A DNA stretch of 8,613 nt from an uncultured Clostridium sp. (GTDB lineage Bacteria > Bacillota > Clostridia > TANB77 > CAG-508). Each line of letters begins with the position of its first letter. Positions within the stretch are counted from its first letter, which is position 1. The translations under genes and the position numbers were made by a program. The notes under the pieces were generated by a model. The model did not search any database. It saw only the letters and a list, made by a program, of their open reading frames with translations, and was not told the origin of the DNA. Shown in pieces: positions 1 to 6,363 of the stretch. The stretch lies in contig CANEFU010000040.1 in the NCBI GenBank assembly GCA_947426875.1, forward strand, positions 1-8,613, read 5' to 3'.

Positions 1-36
1 GATAAGAAGAACAATAAAAAAAGTAAAAATAAGTAA
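1..36 (+). CDS. C-terminal tail of an unidentified upstream gene (partial)
   Basis: Frame 1 reads eleven codons, nearly all Lys or Asn with one Asp and one Ser, and stops at TAA 34-36, directly against the ribosome binding site of the next gene. Short lysine-rich tails of this kind are common at protein C-termini in AT-rich Clostridia, and the tight junction fits an operon. The piece is too short to identify, and chance is possible in such A-rich DNA. Confidence 0.35.
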   Translation, partial: DKKNNKKSKNK

Positions 37-48
37 AGGAGAATTAAA

Positions 49-300
49 ATGGAAGAGGAAATGAAAAAAAGAACCGCATTAGGAATTAGTAGTTTAGTAT
101 TAGGAATCATATCAATATGTACTTGTATTTTCTATTACATTAGTTTACCAACAGGAATTTTAGCTATTATTTTTGGAGCAATAGGCACACACAAAACGGG
201 AAGTAAAATTGCTAAAGCAGGATTAATAACAGGAATTATTGGTGTTTGCTTATGTATATTTTTATATATCAGTATGATAATTATTATATCTTTAGTATAA
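49..300 (+). CDS. small DUF4190-type membrane protein
   Basis: This 83-residue protein has a short charged N-terminus (about residues 1-8), a hydrophobic hairpin at about 10-47 with the Gly/Ile/Leu pattern typical of DUF4190 proteins (LGISSLVLGI, then GILAIIFGAIG), a basic linker (about 48-57), and a last membrane segment at about 58-82. DUF4190 proteins are small integral membrane proteins of unknown biochemical role, so only membrane location can be stated. ATG at 49 is supported by AAAGGAG at 35-41, 7 bases upstream. The gene ends 30 bp before the thymidylate-kinase-family gene and may share its transcript. No promoter is visible inside the window, so transcription probably enters from the left. 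Confidence 0.75.
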   Translation: MEEEMKKRTALGISSLVLGIISICTCIFYYISLPTGILAIIFGAIGTHKTGSKIAKAGLITGIIGVCLCIFLYISMIIIISLV

Positions 301-330
301 TAGTGGGATAAAGAAAGGGAGAAGAAGAAA

Positions 331-1104
331 GTGTTTAATCTAGTAAAAGATGATTTTGATGAAAATTCAGAAGATATTTTGGCTTCTATTAATAAAATGT
401 TAGCAAATAAAAAAGAAGAAAAAGAAAAGAAAAAGGGAAAACTATTTGTAATAGATGGAACAGATGGAAGCGGTAAACAAACGCAATTCGAGAAATTAAA
501 AGAAAGACTGACAAAAGAGGGAATAGCATATAAAGTAGTAAGTTTTCCTAATTATGATAGCCCAAGTTCATCATTGGTTAAAATGTATTTGTCAGGAGAA
601 TTTGGAAAAGATGCTAAAAAAATTAGCCCTTATATTGCTTCAACATTCTATGCTGCTGACCGATATGCAACCTTTCAAACTGGTTATCAAGATTACTATG
701 AAAACGGAGGAATTATATTAGCAGATAGATATACTACTGCTAATATGGTACATCAAGCTGGAAAAATAGAAAACAAAGAAGAAAGAAAGAAATTTTTGGA
801 TTGGTTATGGGATTTTGAATTTAATTTATATGGCTTGCCAGTTCCAACAGAAGTATTTTTCTTAAACATGCCAGTTGAAAAATCTATCGAATTAATGGAA
901 AACAGAGAAAATAAATTTACACATGATACACAAAAAGACATTCATGAAAGTGATAAAAGTCATTTAATAGATAGTTATCACGCAGCCTGTGATGTGGCTA
1001 AAGATTATAATTGGTATGAAGTGCAATGTGTAAAAGACAATCAAATAAGAAGCATTGAAAATATCCATGAAGAAATATATGATGAAATTAGAAAACATAT
1101 ATAG
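331..1104 (+). CDS. tmk: thymidylate kinase family protein (dTMP kinase) with N-terminal extension
   Basis: Predicted cytosolic nucleoside monophosphate kinase, ATP + dTMP to ADP + dTDP. The Walker A loop GTDGSGKQ is at residues 43-50, the substrate segment FPNYDSPSS at about 72-80, FYAADR at 106-111, and the family signature DRY at 132-134. A basic LID-like segment (NRENKFTHDT) is at about 191-200. At 257 residues it exceeds the usual 205-215. The first ~37 residues, an acidic part followed by a Lys/Glu-rich stretch, precede the normal kinase start (KLFVIDG). GTG at 331 is chosen because AAAGGGAG at 314-321 is well spaced, while the internal ATG at 397 has no ribosome binding site. This divergent form may be a second copy beside a standard tmk, or act on a related nucleotide; substrate assignment rests on family resemblance. 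Confidence 0.85.
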   Translation: MFNLVKDDFDENSEDILASINKMLANKKEEKEKKKGKLFVIDGTDGSGKQTQFEKLKERLTKEGIAYKVVSFPNYDSPSSSLVKMYLSGEFGKDAKKISPYIASTFYAADRYATFQTGYQDYYENGGIILADRYTTANMVHQAGKIENKEERKKFLDWLWDFEFNLYGLPVPTEVFFLNMPVEKSIELMENRENKFTHDTQKDIHESDKSHLIDSYHAACDVAKDYNWYEVQCVKDNQIRSIENIHEEIYDEIRKHI

Positions 1105-1219
1105 GTAAAAACAGAAGAAAAAACGAGATAAGACAAGAAAAAATGAGGATTAGGATAAAAGCAAGAAACAAAATTGACTGGAAAAAGCCAAAAAAGACGA
1201 AAACAAACGGAAAAGAAAT

Positions 1220-1248
1220 TTGGAATATTTAACCAAAAACTGTATAAT
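1220..1248 (+). promoter_or_regulatory. sigma-A promoter of the OLE-type RNA
   Basis: The -35 box TTGGAA (1220-1225, 4 of 6 consensus) is separated by exactly 17 bp from a perfect -10 box TATAAT (1243-1248). The predicted start at about 1256 coincides with the first base of the GATGGT strand that closes the RNA by pairing with its 3' end. This independently supports both promoter and RNA boundary. No coding sequence begins within 700 bp downstream, as expected for a non-coding transcript. Confidence 0.8.
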
Positions 1249-1255
1249 ATATATC

Positions 1256-1825
1256 GATGGTGCATTATTCTAGTCATACAAGCTTTACGAGGGTGGGGCT
1301 AAAAATCCACTAAAGGGCACATCGTTGAAGTTTCTTGTTTATGCGCGAAATGCCAGTTTTGTGTGTAGGCAGGGAGTAAAGAAATTAGGGTATTATGTAA
1401 TGGCATACATATGAACTCCCTGGTTTCGCGGAGGCTTAAACAAAGTTTAAGTAAAACCTATGTTGAGTGCCAAGACACGAAATACATAGAGTAGCCTGTC
1501 TTGAGTGAAGGTATTGGGATTATCTTAACAAAAATAAGATTGATTTTGGCCAAATAAATTTTATTTTTAGATTATGAAATTGCTTTTGCAAAAAAGACTA
1601 GTAAAGACCTAAATGTATGTTAAGGAAAACTTCTAGAATGTTTGCTATGAAAAATAGCTAAGGAAGTCTAGGGATTAAGGTACAGATTTGAGTGGCGATC
1701 TGGTGTCTATGAAACTATAATAGATATTTCCCTTAAACGGAAACGGCTACAGCAGTAATGCTAAGCGGGAAATAGAGAAATTCAACCAGACCTAAACTGT
1801 AAAATTTACTTAGGCTTTTACCATC
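1256..1825 (+). ncRNA. ole: OLE (Ornate Large Extremophilic) RNA
   Basis: A structured RNA of about 570 nt lies behind its own promoter and upstream of an oapA-like gene, the defining context of OLE RNA (usually about 600 nt). Helices visible in the sequence: terminal GATGGT 1256-1261 with ACCATC 1820-1825; 1344-1350 with 1424-1430 (CGCGAAA/TTTCGCG); 1370-1377 with 1415-1422 (CAGGGAGT/ACTCCCTG); hairpin 1435-1441/1445-1451; 1471-1477 with 1497-1503; 1522-1527/1535-1540; 1580-1583/1588-1591; 1629-1633/1663-1667 enclosing 1644-1648/1654-1658; a three-way junction closed by 1675-1680/1731-1736 holding 1683-1687/1698-1702 and 1706-1710/1720-1724; a GTAA-capped stem 1751-1754/1759-1762; and 1791-1795/1810-1814. 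No reading frame here looks like protein. In Bacillus halodurans, OLE RNA binds OapA at the membrane and supports tolerance of ethanol, cold and magnesium stress. The identification rests on context, size and structure, not a covariance search. Confidence 0.82.
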
Positions 1826-1839
1826 TAACAATCGAAAAA

Positions 1840-1969
1840 GAAACAAGAAGGGACAGGTTTTGTTTGTTTCATAAATTATGTAGAAAAATGTCGAAAAAGG
1901 AGCAACAAAAAGTTGAACCAAAAAACGACAAAAACTATGAAACAAACAAAACCTGTCCCTTTCTGTTTC
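1840..1969 (+). repeat. long palindromic element, MITE/REP-like
   Basis: Two arms are perfect reverse complements over 26 bases (1848-1873 and 1936-1961). A further GAAACA (1840-1845)/TGTTTC (1964-1969) match lies outside a two-base mismatch. Inside are TGTCG (1889-1893)/CGACA (1926-1930) and CAAC (1903-1906)/GTTG (1912-1915) around an AAAAA loop, so the whole segment can fold as one imperfect hairpin. The outer arm carries GGGACAGGTTTTGT, the kind of motif seen in dispersed palindromes of Clostridia. It encodes no transposase and was probably moved in trans. It separates the RNA from oapA and ends one base before the purine-rich stretch that would serve oapA translation. It lacks a T-run after the stem, so it is not a typical intrinsic terminator. 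Confidence 0.75.
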
Positions 1970-1993
1970 AGAAAGAAAGGATTAAAGATTAAA

Positions 1994-2536
1994 ATGAATA
2001 ACAAGAAAGAGAGTAAAGAGCACTCGAATATTAAGTGGTTTATAGAAGTGTTTATTGCCACATTTATATTATCTATGATATTTTCATACATATCAGCCAA
2101 TGGTGTATCACATCTTAATTTAGCGTCAGCGATATTAATATTAATACTAGTAATAGGAGTGGGAATTTTTTTTGATATTATAGGAGTGGCTGTAACGGTC
2201 GCGAATGAGCACGAGTTTCACGCTAAAGCGACTAAAAAGGTAAAAGGTTCCAAAGATTCTATCAAATTAATCAGAAATGCACCAAAAGTAGCTAACATAT
2301 GTGCAGACGTAATTGGTGATATTTGTGGAGTATTAAGTGGGGCAATAAGTGCGTTAATAGCTATGAAAATAACAGAACAATTTGGATTGCAGTTTGACTT
2401 ACAATTTTTATTAAGTGCATTGGTAGCATCGTTGACAGTAGGAGGAAAAGCTTTAGGAAAAGGAATTGCTAATAGTAAATCAACACAAATTGTTCATGGG
2501 GTTGGAATTGTTATCAATAAATTTAGAAGGGATTAA
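1994..2536 (+). CDS. oapA: OapA-like membrane protein, OLE-associated protein A
   Basis: This 180-residue membrane protein has a lysine-rich cytosolic N-terminus (1-14), hydrophobic segments at about 15-34 and 44-68, an amphipathic/hydrophobic stretch at about 104-126, and a last segment at about 136-155. The conserved-looking core FFDIIGVAVTVANEHEFHA (59-77), followed by a basic stretch and ADVIGDICG (104-112), resembles OapA and the DUF21 part of CNNM/CorB magnesium transporters. A DxxxD motif (D105, D109) and a GxxxG motif (G151, G155) are present. OapA binds OLE RNA and tethers it to the membrane. ATG 1994 is preferred; a TTG at 1913 in the same frame lies in the loop of the palindromic repeat and would add 27 residues unlike the family. 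The best ribosome binding site, AAAGG 1976-1980, is 13 bases away, rather far. Generic annotation might call it a CorB-type transporter. Confidence 0.82.
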   Translation: MNNKKESKEHSNIKWFIEVFIATFILSMIFSYISANGVSHLNLASAILILILVIGVGIFFDIIGVAVTVANEHEFHAKATKKVKGSKDSIKLIRNAPKVANICADVIGDICGVLSGAISALIAMKITEQFGLQFDLQFLLSALVASLTVGGKALGKGIANSKSTQIVHGVGIVINKFRRD

Positions 2537-2578
2537 ACACATTCCTTATTAGATAAAAGCAACAAAAGAGGTGATGAG

Positions 2579-3340
2579 TTGAAAGCTTTAATAACAGGAG
2601 CATCTTCAGGAATAGGAAGAGATATGGCAAGAGTGCTTGTTGCGAAAGGATATAATTTAGTATTAGTAGCTAGAAATGAAGAGCCATTGAAAAAACTAGC
2701 AGAAGAATTAAAAGAAAAAAATCAAATTCAGGTAGAAAGTATACCAATGGATTTATCAATAGAAGAGAATTGTAAAGAGCTTCACAATAAAGTACAAAAT
2801 GTGGATATTTTAATTAATAATGCTGGATTTGGAGATTGTGGAAATTTTACAAAGACTTCATTAGATAAAGAAATTAGTATGATAAAAACCAATATAACAG
2901 CTTACCATATTTTAATGAAATTATATTTAATGGATATGAAGAAAAAAGATAGTGGCAAAATATTAAATGTAGCTTCTATTGCTGGTTTTATGCCAGGTCC
3001 ATTAATGGCAACTTATTATGCGACAAAAGCTTATATTGTGAGAATATCGGAAGGGATAAGAGAAGAATTAAAAAAGGAAAAATCAAATGTACAGATTTGT
3101 TTGCTATGTCCAGGTCCGGTAAAAACTAATTTTGACAAAGTTGCTAATGTAAAATTCCATATGAGAGAAGCTAACAGTATGGTAATAGCCAAATATGCGA
3201 TTAAAAAGATGGAGAAAGGTAAATTTTATATCATTCCAGGTATAGATGTGAAGTTAGCAAAAATAGGAGCAAAACTTTTGCCAGCATCTTTTATCAGTAA
3301 GATAACCTATATAGTACAAAAAAGGAAATTAGAAAGATAA
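2579..3340 (+). CDS. short-chain dehydrogenase/reductase (SDR family)
   Basis: A 253-residue classical SDR, NAD(P)(H)-dependent oxidoreductase of the cytosol. The Rossmann dinucleotide motif TGASSGIG is at residues 6-13, an acidic residue D58 sits in the adenine-binding loop, NNAG is at 80-83, and the catalytic set is N105, S133, Y146 and K150 (YYATK). PGPVKT (about 178-183) follows as in the family. R32 after the second strand suggests NADP(H) preference. The C-terminal ~50 residues are basic and hydrophobic, as in SDRs of the DltE/YqjQ-like group. The substrate cannot be told. TTG at 2579 is a good start: AGAGGTGAT (2567-2575) lies just ahead and the next methionine (M16) would destroy the cofactor motif. 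It begins 42 bp after oapA with no terminator between, so co-transcription with oapA is likely. Confidence 0.88.
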   Translation: MKALITGASSGIGRDMARVLVAKGYNLVLVARNEEPLKKLAEELKEKNQIQVESIPMDLSIEENCKELHNKVQNVDILINNAGFGDCGNFTKTSLDKEISMIKTNITAYHILMKLYLMDMKKKDSGKILNVASIAGFMPGPLMATYYATKAYIVRISEGIREELKKEKSNVQICLLCPGPVKTNFDKVANVKFHMREANSMVIAKYAIKKMEKGKFYIIPGIDVKLAKIGAKLLPASFISKITYIVQKRKLER

Positions 3341-3394
3341 TCCGATTATATAGGATAGCACAATTAAATAACAAAGTATAAATTTGATTTTAGA

Positions 3395-3441
3395 GAAAAA
3401 AGATGGTTACTTCACTTCAAATACCAGCTTTTTTCTTTTTT
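3395..3441 (+). terminator. intrinsic terminator after the SDR gene
   Basis: The arm at 3395-3407 (GAAAAAAGATGGT) pairs with 3423-3435 (ACCAGCTTTTTTC) with one A/C mismatch around a 15-base loop, followed by six T residues (3436-3441). It lies 54 bp after the SDR stop and just ahead of the next promoter, so it would end the OLE/oapA/SDR transcript. The stem is AT-rich, hence moderate strength. Confidence 0.7.
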
Positions 3442-3469
3442 ATAGGATAAAAGGTAAAGATAAATAATC

Positions 3470-3498
3470 TTGACAAATGCAAACAAAAATTCTATAAT
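3470..3498 (+). promoter_or_regulatory. perfect-consensus sigma-A promoter of the Y-family polymerase gene
   Basis: TTGACA (3470-3475) and TATAAT (3493-3498) both match consensus fully, with an ideal 17-bp spacer. Transcription should start at about 3504-3506, only 8-10 bases before the ATG at 3514, so the transcript begins at or inside AGGTGAT (3504-3510), the ribosome binding site. No LexA-type operator (GAAC-N4-GTTC) overlaps it, although one might be expected for an SOS polymerase. Confidence 0.85.
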
Positions 3499-3513
3499 AA
3501 AACAGGTGATATT

Positions 3514-4728
3514 ATGGAAAAACAAATATTACATATAGATGTTAATAATGCATTTTTAAGCTGGACAGCAGTAGAAATGCTAAAACAAGGGAGCCATATA
3601 GATATCAGAGAAATACCAGCCATTATAGGAGGAGACGAATCCAAAAGGTCTGGAATTGTATTAGCCAAAAGCATGAAAGCAAAAGAATGCGGAATAAAAA
3701 CAGCAGAAACAATATATCAAGCAAAAATAAAATGTCCAGGGTTACAAATTTATCAATCTAACTTTACTATATATAAAAAATATTCAAATGATTTATACCA
3801 TCTATTATTACAATATACAGATAAAATAGAGAGATTTAGTATAGATGAGTGCTTTTTAGATATGACTAATTATTTAATGAAAGATACCTTAATAAACAAA
3901 GCAAAAGAAATTAGGAAGAGAGTAAAAGAAGAATTAGGGTTTACTGTCAATATAGGAGTGGCTCATAATGAACTATTAGCAAAAATGGCTTCAGATTTTA
4001 CGAAACCAGATAAAATACATACTTTATATCAAGAAGAAATAGAGAAAAAAATGTGGCCATTACCAATTTCAGAGCTATTTATGCTAGGAAAAAAGACAGT
4101 TCCTAAACTACTCAATTTACAAATAAAAACAATTGGAGATTTAGCGACAGCAGATTCAAAAATGCTAGAAAAGAAATTTGGAAAGCATGGTATTATGATG
4201 TGGGAATACGCCAATGGAATTGATAATTCAGAAGTTAAATACGAAAAAGAATTGCCAAAAGGAATCGGTAATTCTATTACCTTACCAGAAAATGTTTCAG
4301 ACATAAAAAAGTTAGAAGAAATCTTATTAGCACTAACGGAGCAAGTAACTTATCGATTAAGAAAATATAATTTATTAGCTAATACAGTAAATGTACAATT
4401 ACGAACCAAAGACTTTGAAGACACTTCACACCAAGGAAAATTGTTAATTCCAACTTCAGCTACTAAGGAAATTTATCAAAAGGCCAAAGGACTATTAGAA
4501 GAAATGTACCAAAAGGGAAGGCCAATCCGACTAATAGGAGTAAGAGTAGATAATTTAATAGGAAAAGAAGAACAACAATTGTCACTTTTTAAAAATGAGA
4601 AAAATGAAAAGCAAGAAAAGCTAGACCAAGCAATAGATACATTAAAAGAAAAATATGGTTATAATACTATTACAAGAGCAGGAAAAATGAATGTAAGTAA
4701 TATGTTAAAATTAAAAGATATAGAATAA
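3514..4728 (+). CDS. dinB: Y-family DNA polymerase (DNA polymerase IV type)
   Basis: A 404-residue translesion polymerase that inserts nucleotides opposite damaged bases with low fidelity. The palm starts with HIDVNNAFLS (7-16), carrying metal-binding D9 and the likely steric gate F14; the second catalytic block SIDECFLDMT (109-118) holds D111 and E112. The segment NIGVAHNELLAKMASDFTKPD (146-166) is a strong family signature. A thumb with helix-hairpin-helix (about 180-225) and a little-finger domain (about 245-350) follow. QLSLF at 355-359 is a canonical clamp-binding peptide, and the tail beyond it is charged. The VNN form of the first motif, rather than the DMD of Escherichia coli DinB, marks a Clostridia-type subgroup. 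The start has AGGTGAT at 3504-3510. The gene heads a two-gene unit with the metallopeptidase. Confidence 0.92.
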   Translation: MEKQILHIDVNNAFLSWTAVEMLKQGSHIDIREIPAIIGGDESKRSGIVLAKSMKAKECGIKTAETIYQAKIKCPGLQIYQSNFTIYKKYSNDLYHLLLQYTDKIERFSIDECFLDMTNYLMKDTLINKAKEIRKRVKEELGFTVNIGVAHNELLAKMASDFTKPDKIHTLYQEEIEKKMWPLPISELFMLGKKTVPKLLNLQIKTIGDLATADSKMLEKKFGKHGIMMWEYANGIDNSEVKYEKELPKGIGNSITLPENVSDIKKLEEILLALTEQVTYRLRKYNLLANTVNVQLRTKDFEDTSHQGKLLIPTSATKEIYQKAKGLLEEMYQKGRPIRLIGVRVDNLIGKEEQQLSLFKNEKNEKQEKLDQAIDTLKEKYGYNTITRAGKMNVSNMLKLKDIE

Positions 4729-4740
4729 TAGGAGATAAAA

Positions 4741-5250
4741 ATGGAATACGAAATTATACCATATGAGGTAAAAAGATTAAAAATAAAAAATCTATATATT
4801 TATATTAAAAATGGAAAAGTAATCGTAAAAGCACCGATGCGATTAAAAGATAAGTACATTCATGATTTTGTAACCAAAAAGTCAAAATGGATTAATCAAA
4901 AAATAAAAGAAGAGCAAGAGCAATCCAAAGAAACAGAAATGATAGAGCAAAAGGATGTAGAAAAATTGGAAAGGTTAGTAAAAAGTAACATAGAAAAATA
5001 TAGTAAACTATTACAAGAAACACCAAACAAGGTAAGAATTAGAGAAATTAAATATGCATGGGGGAGTTGTTCTAGTAATAGAAATATTACCATTAATAAA
5101 AAACTAGCCTTAAAGGAAGAAAAGATAATAGAATATGTGATTTTACATGAAATGTGTCATTTGAAATATATGAATCACTCAAAAGATTTTTGGGCTTTAG
5201 TAGGAAAATATCTACCAGATTATAAGAAATATAGGGCTTTGCTTAAATAA
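4741..5250 (+). CDS. YgjP-like metal-dependent hydrolase (DUF45, M48-like)
   Basis: A 169-residue protein of the YgjP/DUF45 family. The zinc site is HEMCH at 136-140 (H136, E137, H140) with a third ligand probably H146 in MNHSKDFW. The family segment WGSCSSNRNITIN (107-119) precedes it, and the usual PDYKKYRALL end is present. The N-terminal half has a beta-rich start followed by a charged helical region (about 48-90). Full-length YgjP proteins are often about 220-240 residues, so this is a short form, shortened mostly at the N-terminus. The biological substrate of the family is uncertain; metallopeptidase activity is inferred from the motif. ATG 4741 follows AGGAGAT (4730-4736), 12 bp after dinB, implying one transcript. 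Confidence 0.85.
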   Translation: MEYEIIPYEVKRLKIKNLYIYIKNGKVIVKAPMRLKDKYIHDFVTKKSKWINQKIKEEQEQSKETEMIEQKDVEKLERLVKSNIEKYSKLLQETPNKVRIREIKYAWGSCSSNRNITINKKLALKEEKIIEYVILHEMCHLKYMNHSKDFWALVGKYLPDYKKYRALLK

Positions 5251-5283
5251 TGTAATGTTTTAAGATTCTTATGGTTTCTTTAT

Positions 5284-5402
5284 AAAAGTTTATCTATTTT
5301 TTATTTGTAACTCCCAGCATCGAACAGTCTGTAATTACATAACAGACTGTATTCTTGCTGGTCCCCTCGAATTGTTACTTCATAAAAAATAGATAAACTT
5401 TT
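5284..5402. repeat. nested palindromic element (long structured hairpin)
   Basis: Outer arms 5284-5304 and 5382-5402 are perfect reverse complements over 21 bases. Within them, in order, pair GTAAC 5307-5311/GTTAC 5374-5378, CCAGCA 5314-5319/TGCTGG 5356-5361, and ACAGTCTGT 5324-5332/ACAGACTGT 5342-5350, around a 9-base loop. All pairs nest, giving one 119-nt stem with asymmetric internal loops. The outer arm is AT-rich and the inner part more GC-rich, as in MITE-type palindromes. It lies 34 bp after the metallopeptidase stop and could also stop transcription (T-run 5398-5403). It shares no sequence with the palindrome at 1840-1969. No protein is encoded in the whole 5251-5524 gap. Confidence 0.7.
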
Positions 5403-5464
5403 TAAATAAAAAGGATATTACTTTTGAATCGTTATTAAATAATAAGGAAATTCACTCACTTCAC

Positions 5465-5493
5465 TTGCTAAGAGAGAAAAAGTAGTTTATAAT
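5465..5493 (+). promoter_or_regulatory. sigma-A promoter of the DUF975 gene
   Basis: TTGCTA (5465-5470, 4 of 6 consensus) and a perfect TATAAT (5488-5493) are separated by 17 bp. The predicted start near 5500 leaves a leader of about 25 bases with GAGGAG at 5511-5516, 8 bases before the ATG. Confidence 0.7.
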
Positions 5494-5524
5494 AAAAGAA
5501 GTATAAATTAGAGGAGAAAAAACT

Positions 5525-6346
5525 ATGTGGAACAGGAAAGAACTAAAAGATAAAGCCAAAAAAGTTGTTCATAAAAATTATTGGACGGCTATTGTGGTAT
5601 GTTTTTTAATTGCTTTATTCACAGGAGAATTTGGGACTTCCATTATAGGCATATGGCAATCAGAAGATTCTATGGACCCTAATTATATTGTAAATAATGA
5701 AAGGGAAGAAAACTTTACAGAAACGCTAAATGAAACACAAATGAAGATATTTGAGGCAATAGAGGCCAACCTAAATAGTGCCATGAAATCACAAAAATAT
5801 ATTTTTAAAATATGGGATGCTGTTACATCATTTCATATCAATCAGACACGATTAGGAGTAATCCTTTCTATTGGAGCAGCTTTAGCACTAGCCTTCACTA
5901 TATTAGTAGCTGACCCATTAATTGTAGGAGGGAAAAGGTACTTCTTAAAAGCAAGAAAAGGAAGTAATACCAAAATTGGAGTAGTAGGAGAAATTTTTCA
6001 AAAAGAGCATTGGCTTAATGTAGCTATTATTATGTTTCTACGAAATGTATATAATGCACTTTGGTATTTAACGATAATTGGTGGAGTCATAAAAACATAT
6101 GAATATAGAATGATACCTTATATTTTAGCAGAAAATCCTAATATAAAAAGAAAAGAAGCATTTGTACGTTCGAAACAAATGATGAAGGGAAATAAATGGA
6201 AAACATTTATTTTAGATATGTCTTTTTTTGGATGGAATTTCTTATCAGTATTAACTTTTGGTCTATTAAGTGTATTATATGTGAATCCATATAATGCAGC
6301 GACGATAGCTGAATTATATATCGAATTAAAAGAAGAAAAAGAATAG
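5525..6346 (+). CDS. DUF975 family integral membrane protein
   Basis: This 273-residue protein begins with the family's amphipathic opening (RKELKDKAKKVVHKNYW, 4-20). Membrane segments are at about 20-42, 110-135, 164-190 and 228-255. A hydrophilic, acidic, probably extracytosolic region (about 44-100) follows the first. The most telling block is YRMIPYILAENPNIKRKEAF (194-213) then SKQMMKGNKWKTFILDMSFFGW (216-237) and NPYNAATIAELY (254-265), which is the conserved half of DUF975. Function is not established for this family; polytopic membrane location is all that can be inferred. It has its own promoter and the start is fixed by GAGGAG at 5511-5516. Its stop codon TAG lies within the stem of the terminator shared with the converging riboflavin operon. 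Confidence 0.85.
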   Translation: MWNRKELKDKAKKVVHKNYWTAIVVCFLIALFTGEFGTSIIGIWQSEDSMDPNYIVNNEREENFTETLNETQMKIFEAIEANLNSAMKSQKYIFKIWDAVTSFHINQTRLGVILSIGAALALAFTILVADPLIVGGKRYFLKARKGSNTKIGVVGEIFQKEHWLNVAIIMFLRNVYNALWYLTIIGGVIKTYEYRMIPYILAENPNIKRKEAFVRSKQMMKGNKWKTFILDMSFFGWNFLSVLTFGLLSVLYVNPYNAATIAELYIELKEEKE

Positions 6347-6363
6347 GTTTAACCTATTCTTTT
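6336..6363. terminator. bidirectional intrinsic terminator between DUF975 gene and rib operon
   Basis: GAATAGGT (6341-6348) pairs with ACCTATTC (6352-6359) around a 3-base loop. Four T residues follow on the + strand (6360-6363); on the - strand the same stem is followed by TTTTTCTTCTTTT, a better tail. It can therefore stop both the + strand gene and the leftward rib operon. The + strand stop codon 6344-6346 is inside the stem. Confidence 0.8.

Noticed and set aside
1041..1277. Open frame on the - strand of 78 codons
   Set aside because: It overlaps the kinase gene end and the promoter of the RNA, lies opposite A-rich spacer that gives a Phe/Ser/Leu-rich product, and has no convincing ribosome binding site.
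1256..1825. tmRNA, RNase P RNA, 6S RNA, GOLLD/ROOL RNA or group II intron as alternatives
   Set aside because: No tRNA-like ends or tag frame, no RNase P conserved core, too long for 6S, and no intron domain V or reverse transcriptase. GOLLD/ROOL lack the oapA neighbour that points to OLE.
1913..1993. TTG at 1913 as start of oapA
   Set aside because: It lies in the loop of the palindromic repeat; the added 27 residues are translated repeat sequence and do not resemble OapA N-termini.
1733..2100. Two - strand open frames (1733-1945 and 1876-2100)
   Set aside because: They run through the structured RNA, the palindrome and the opposite strand of oapA; composition is low-complexity and no family is recognisable.
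3440..3514. SOS (LexA) operator ahead of dinB
   Set aside because: No GAAC-N4-GTTC-like palindrome was found around the promoter.
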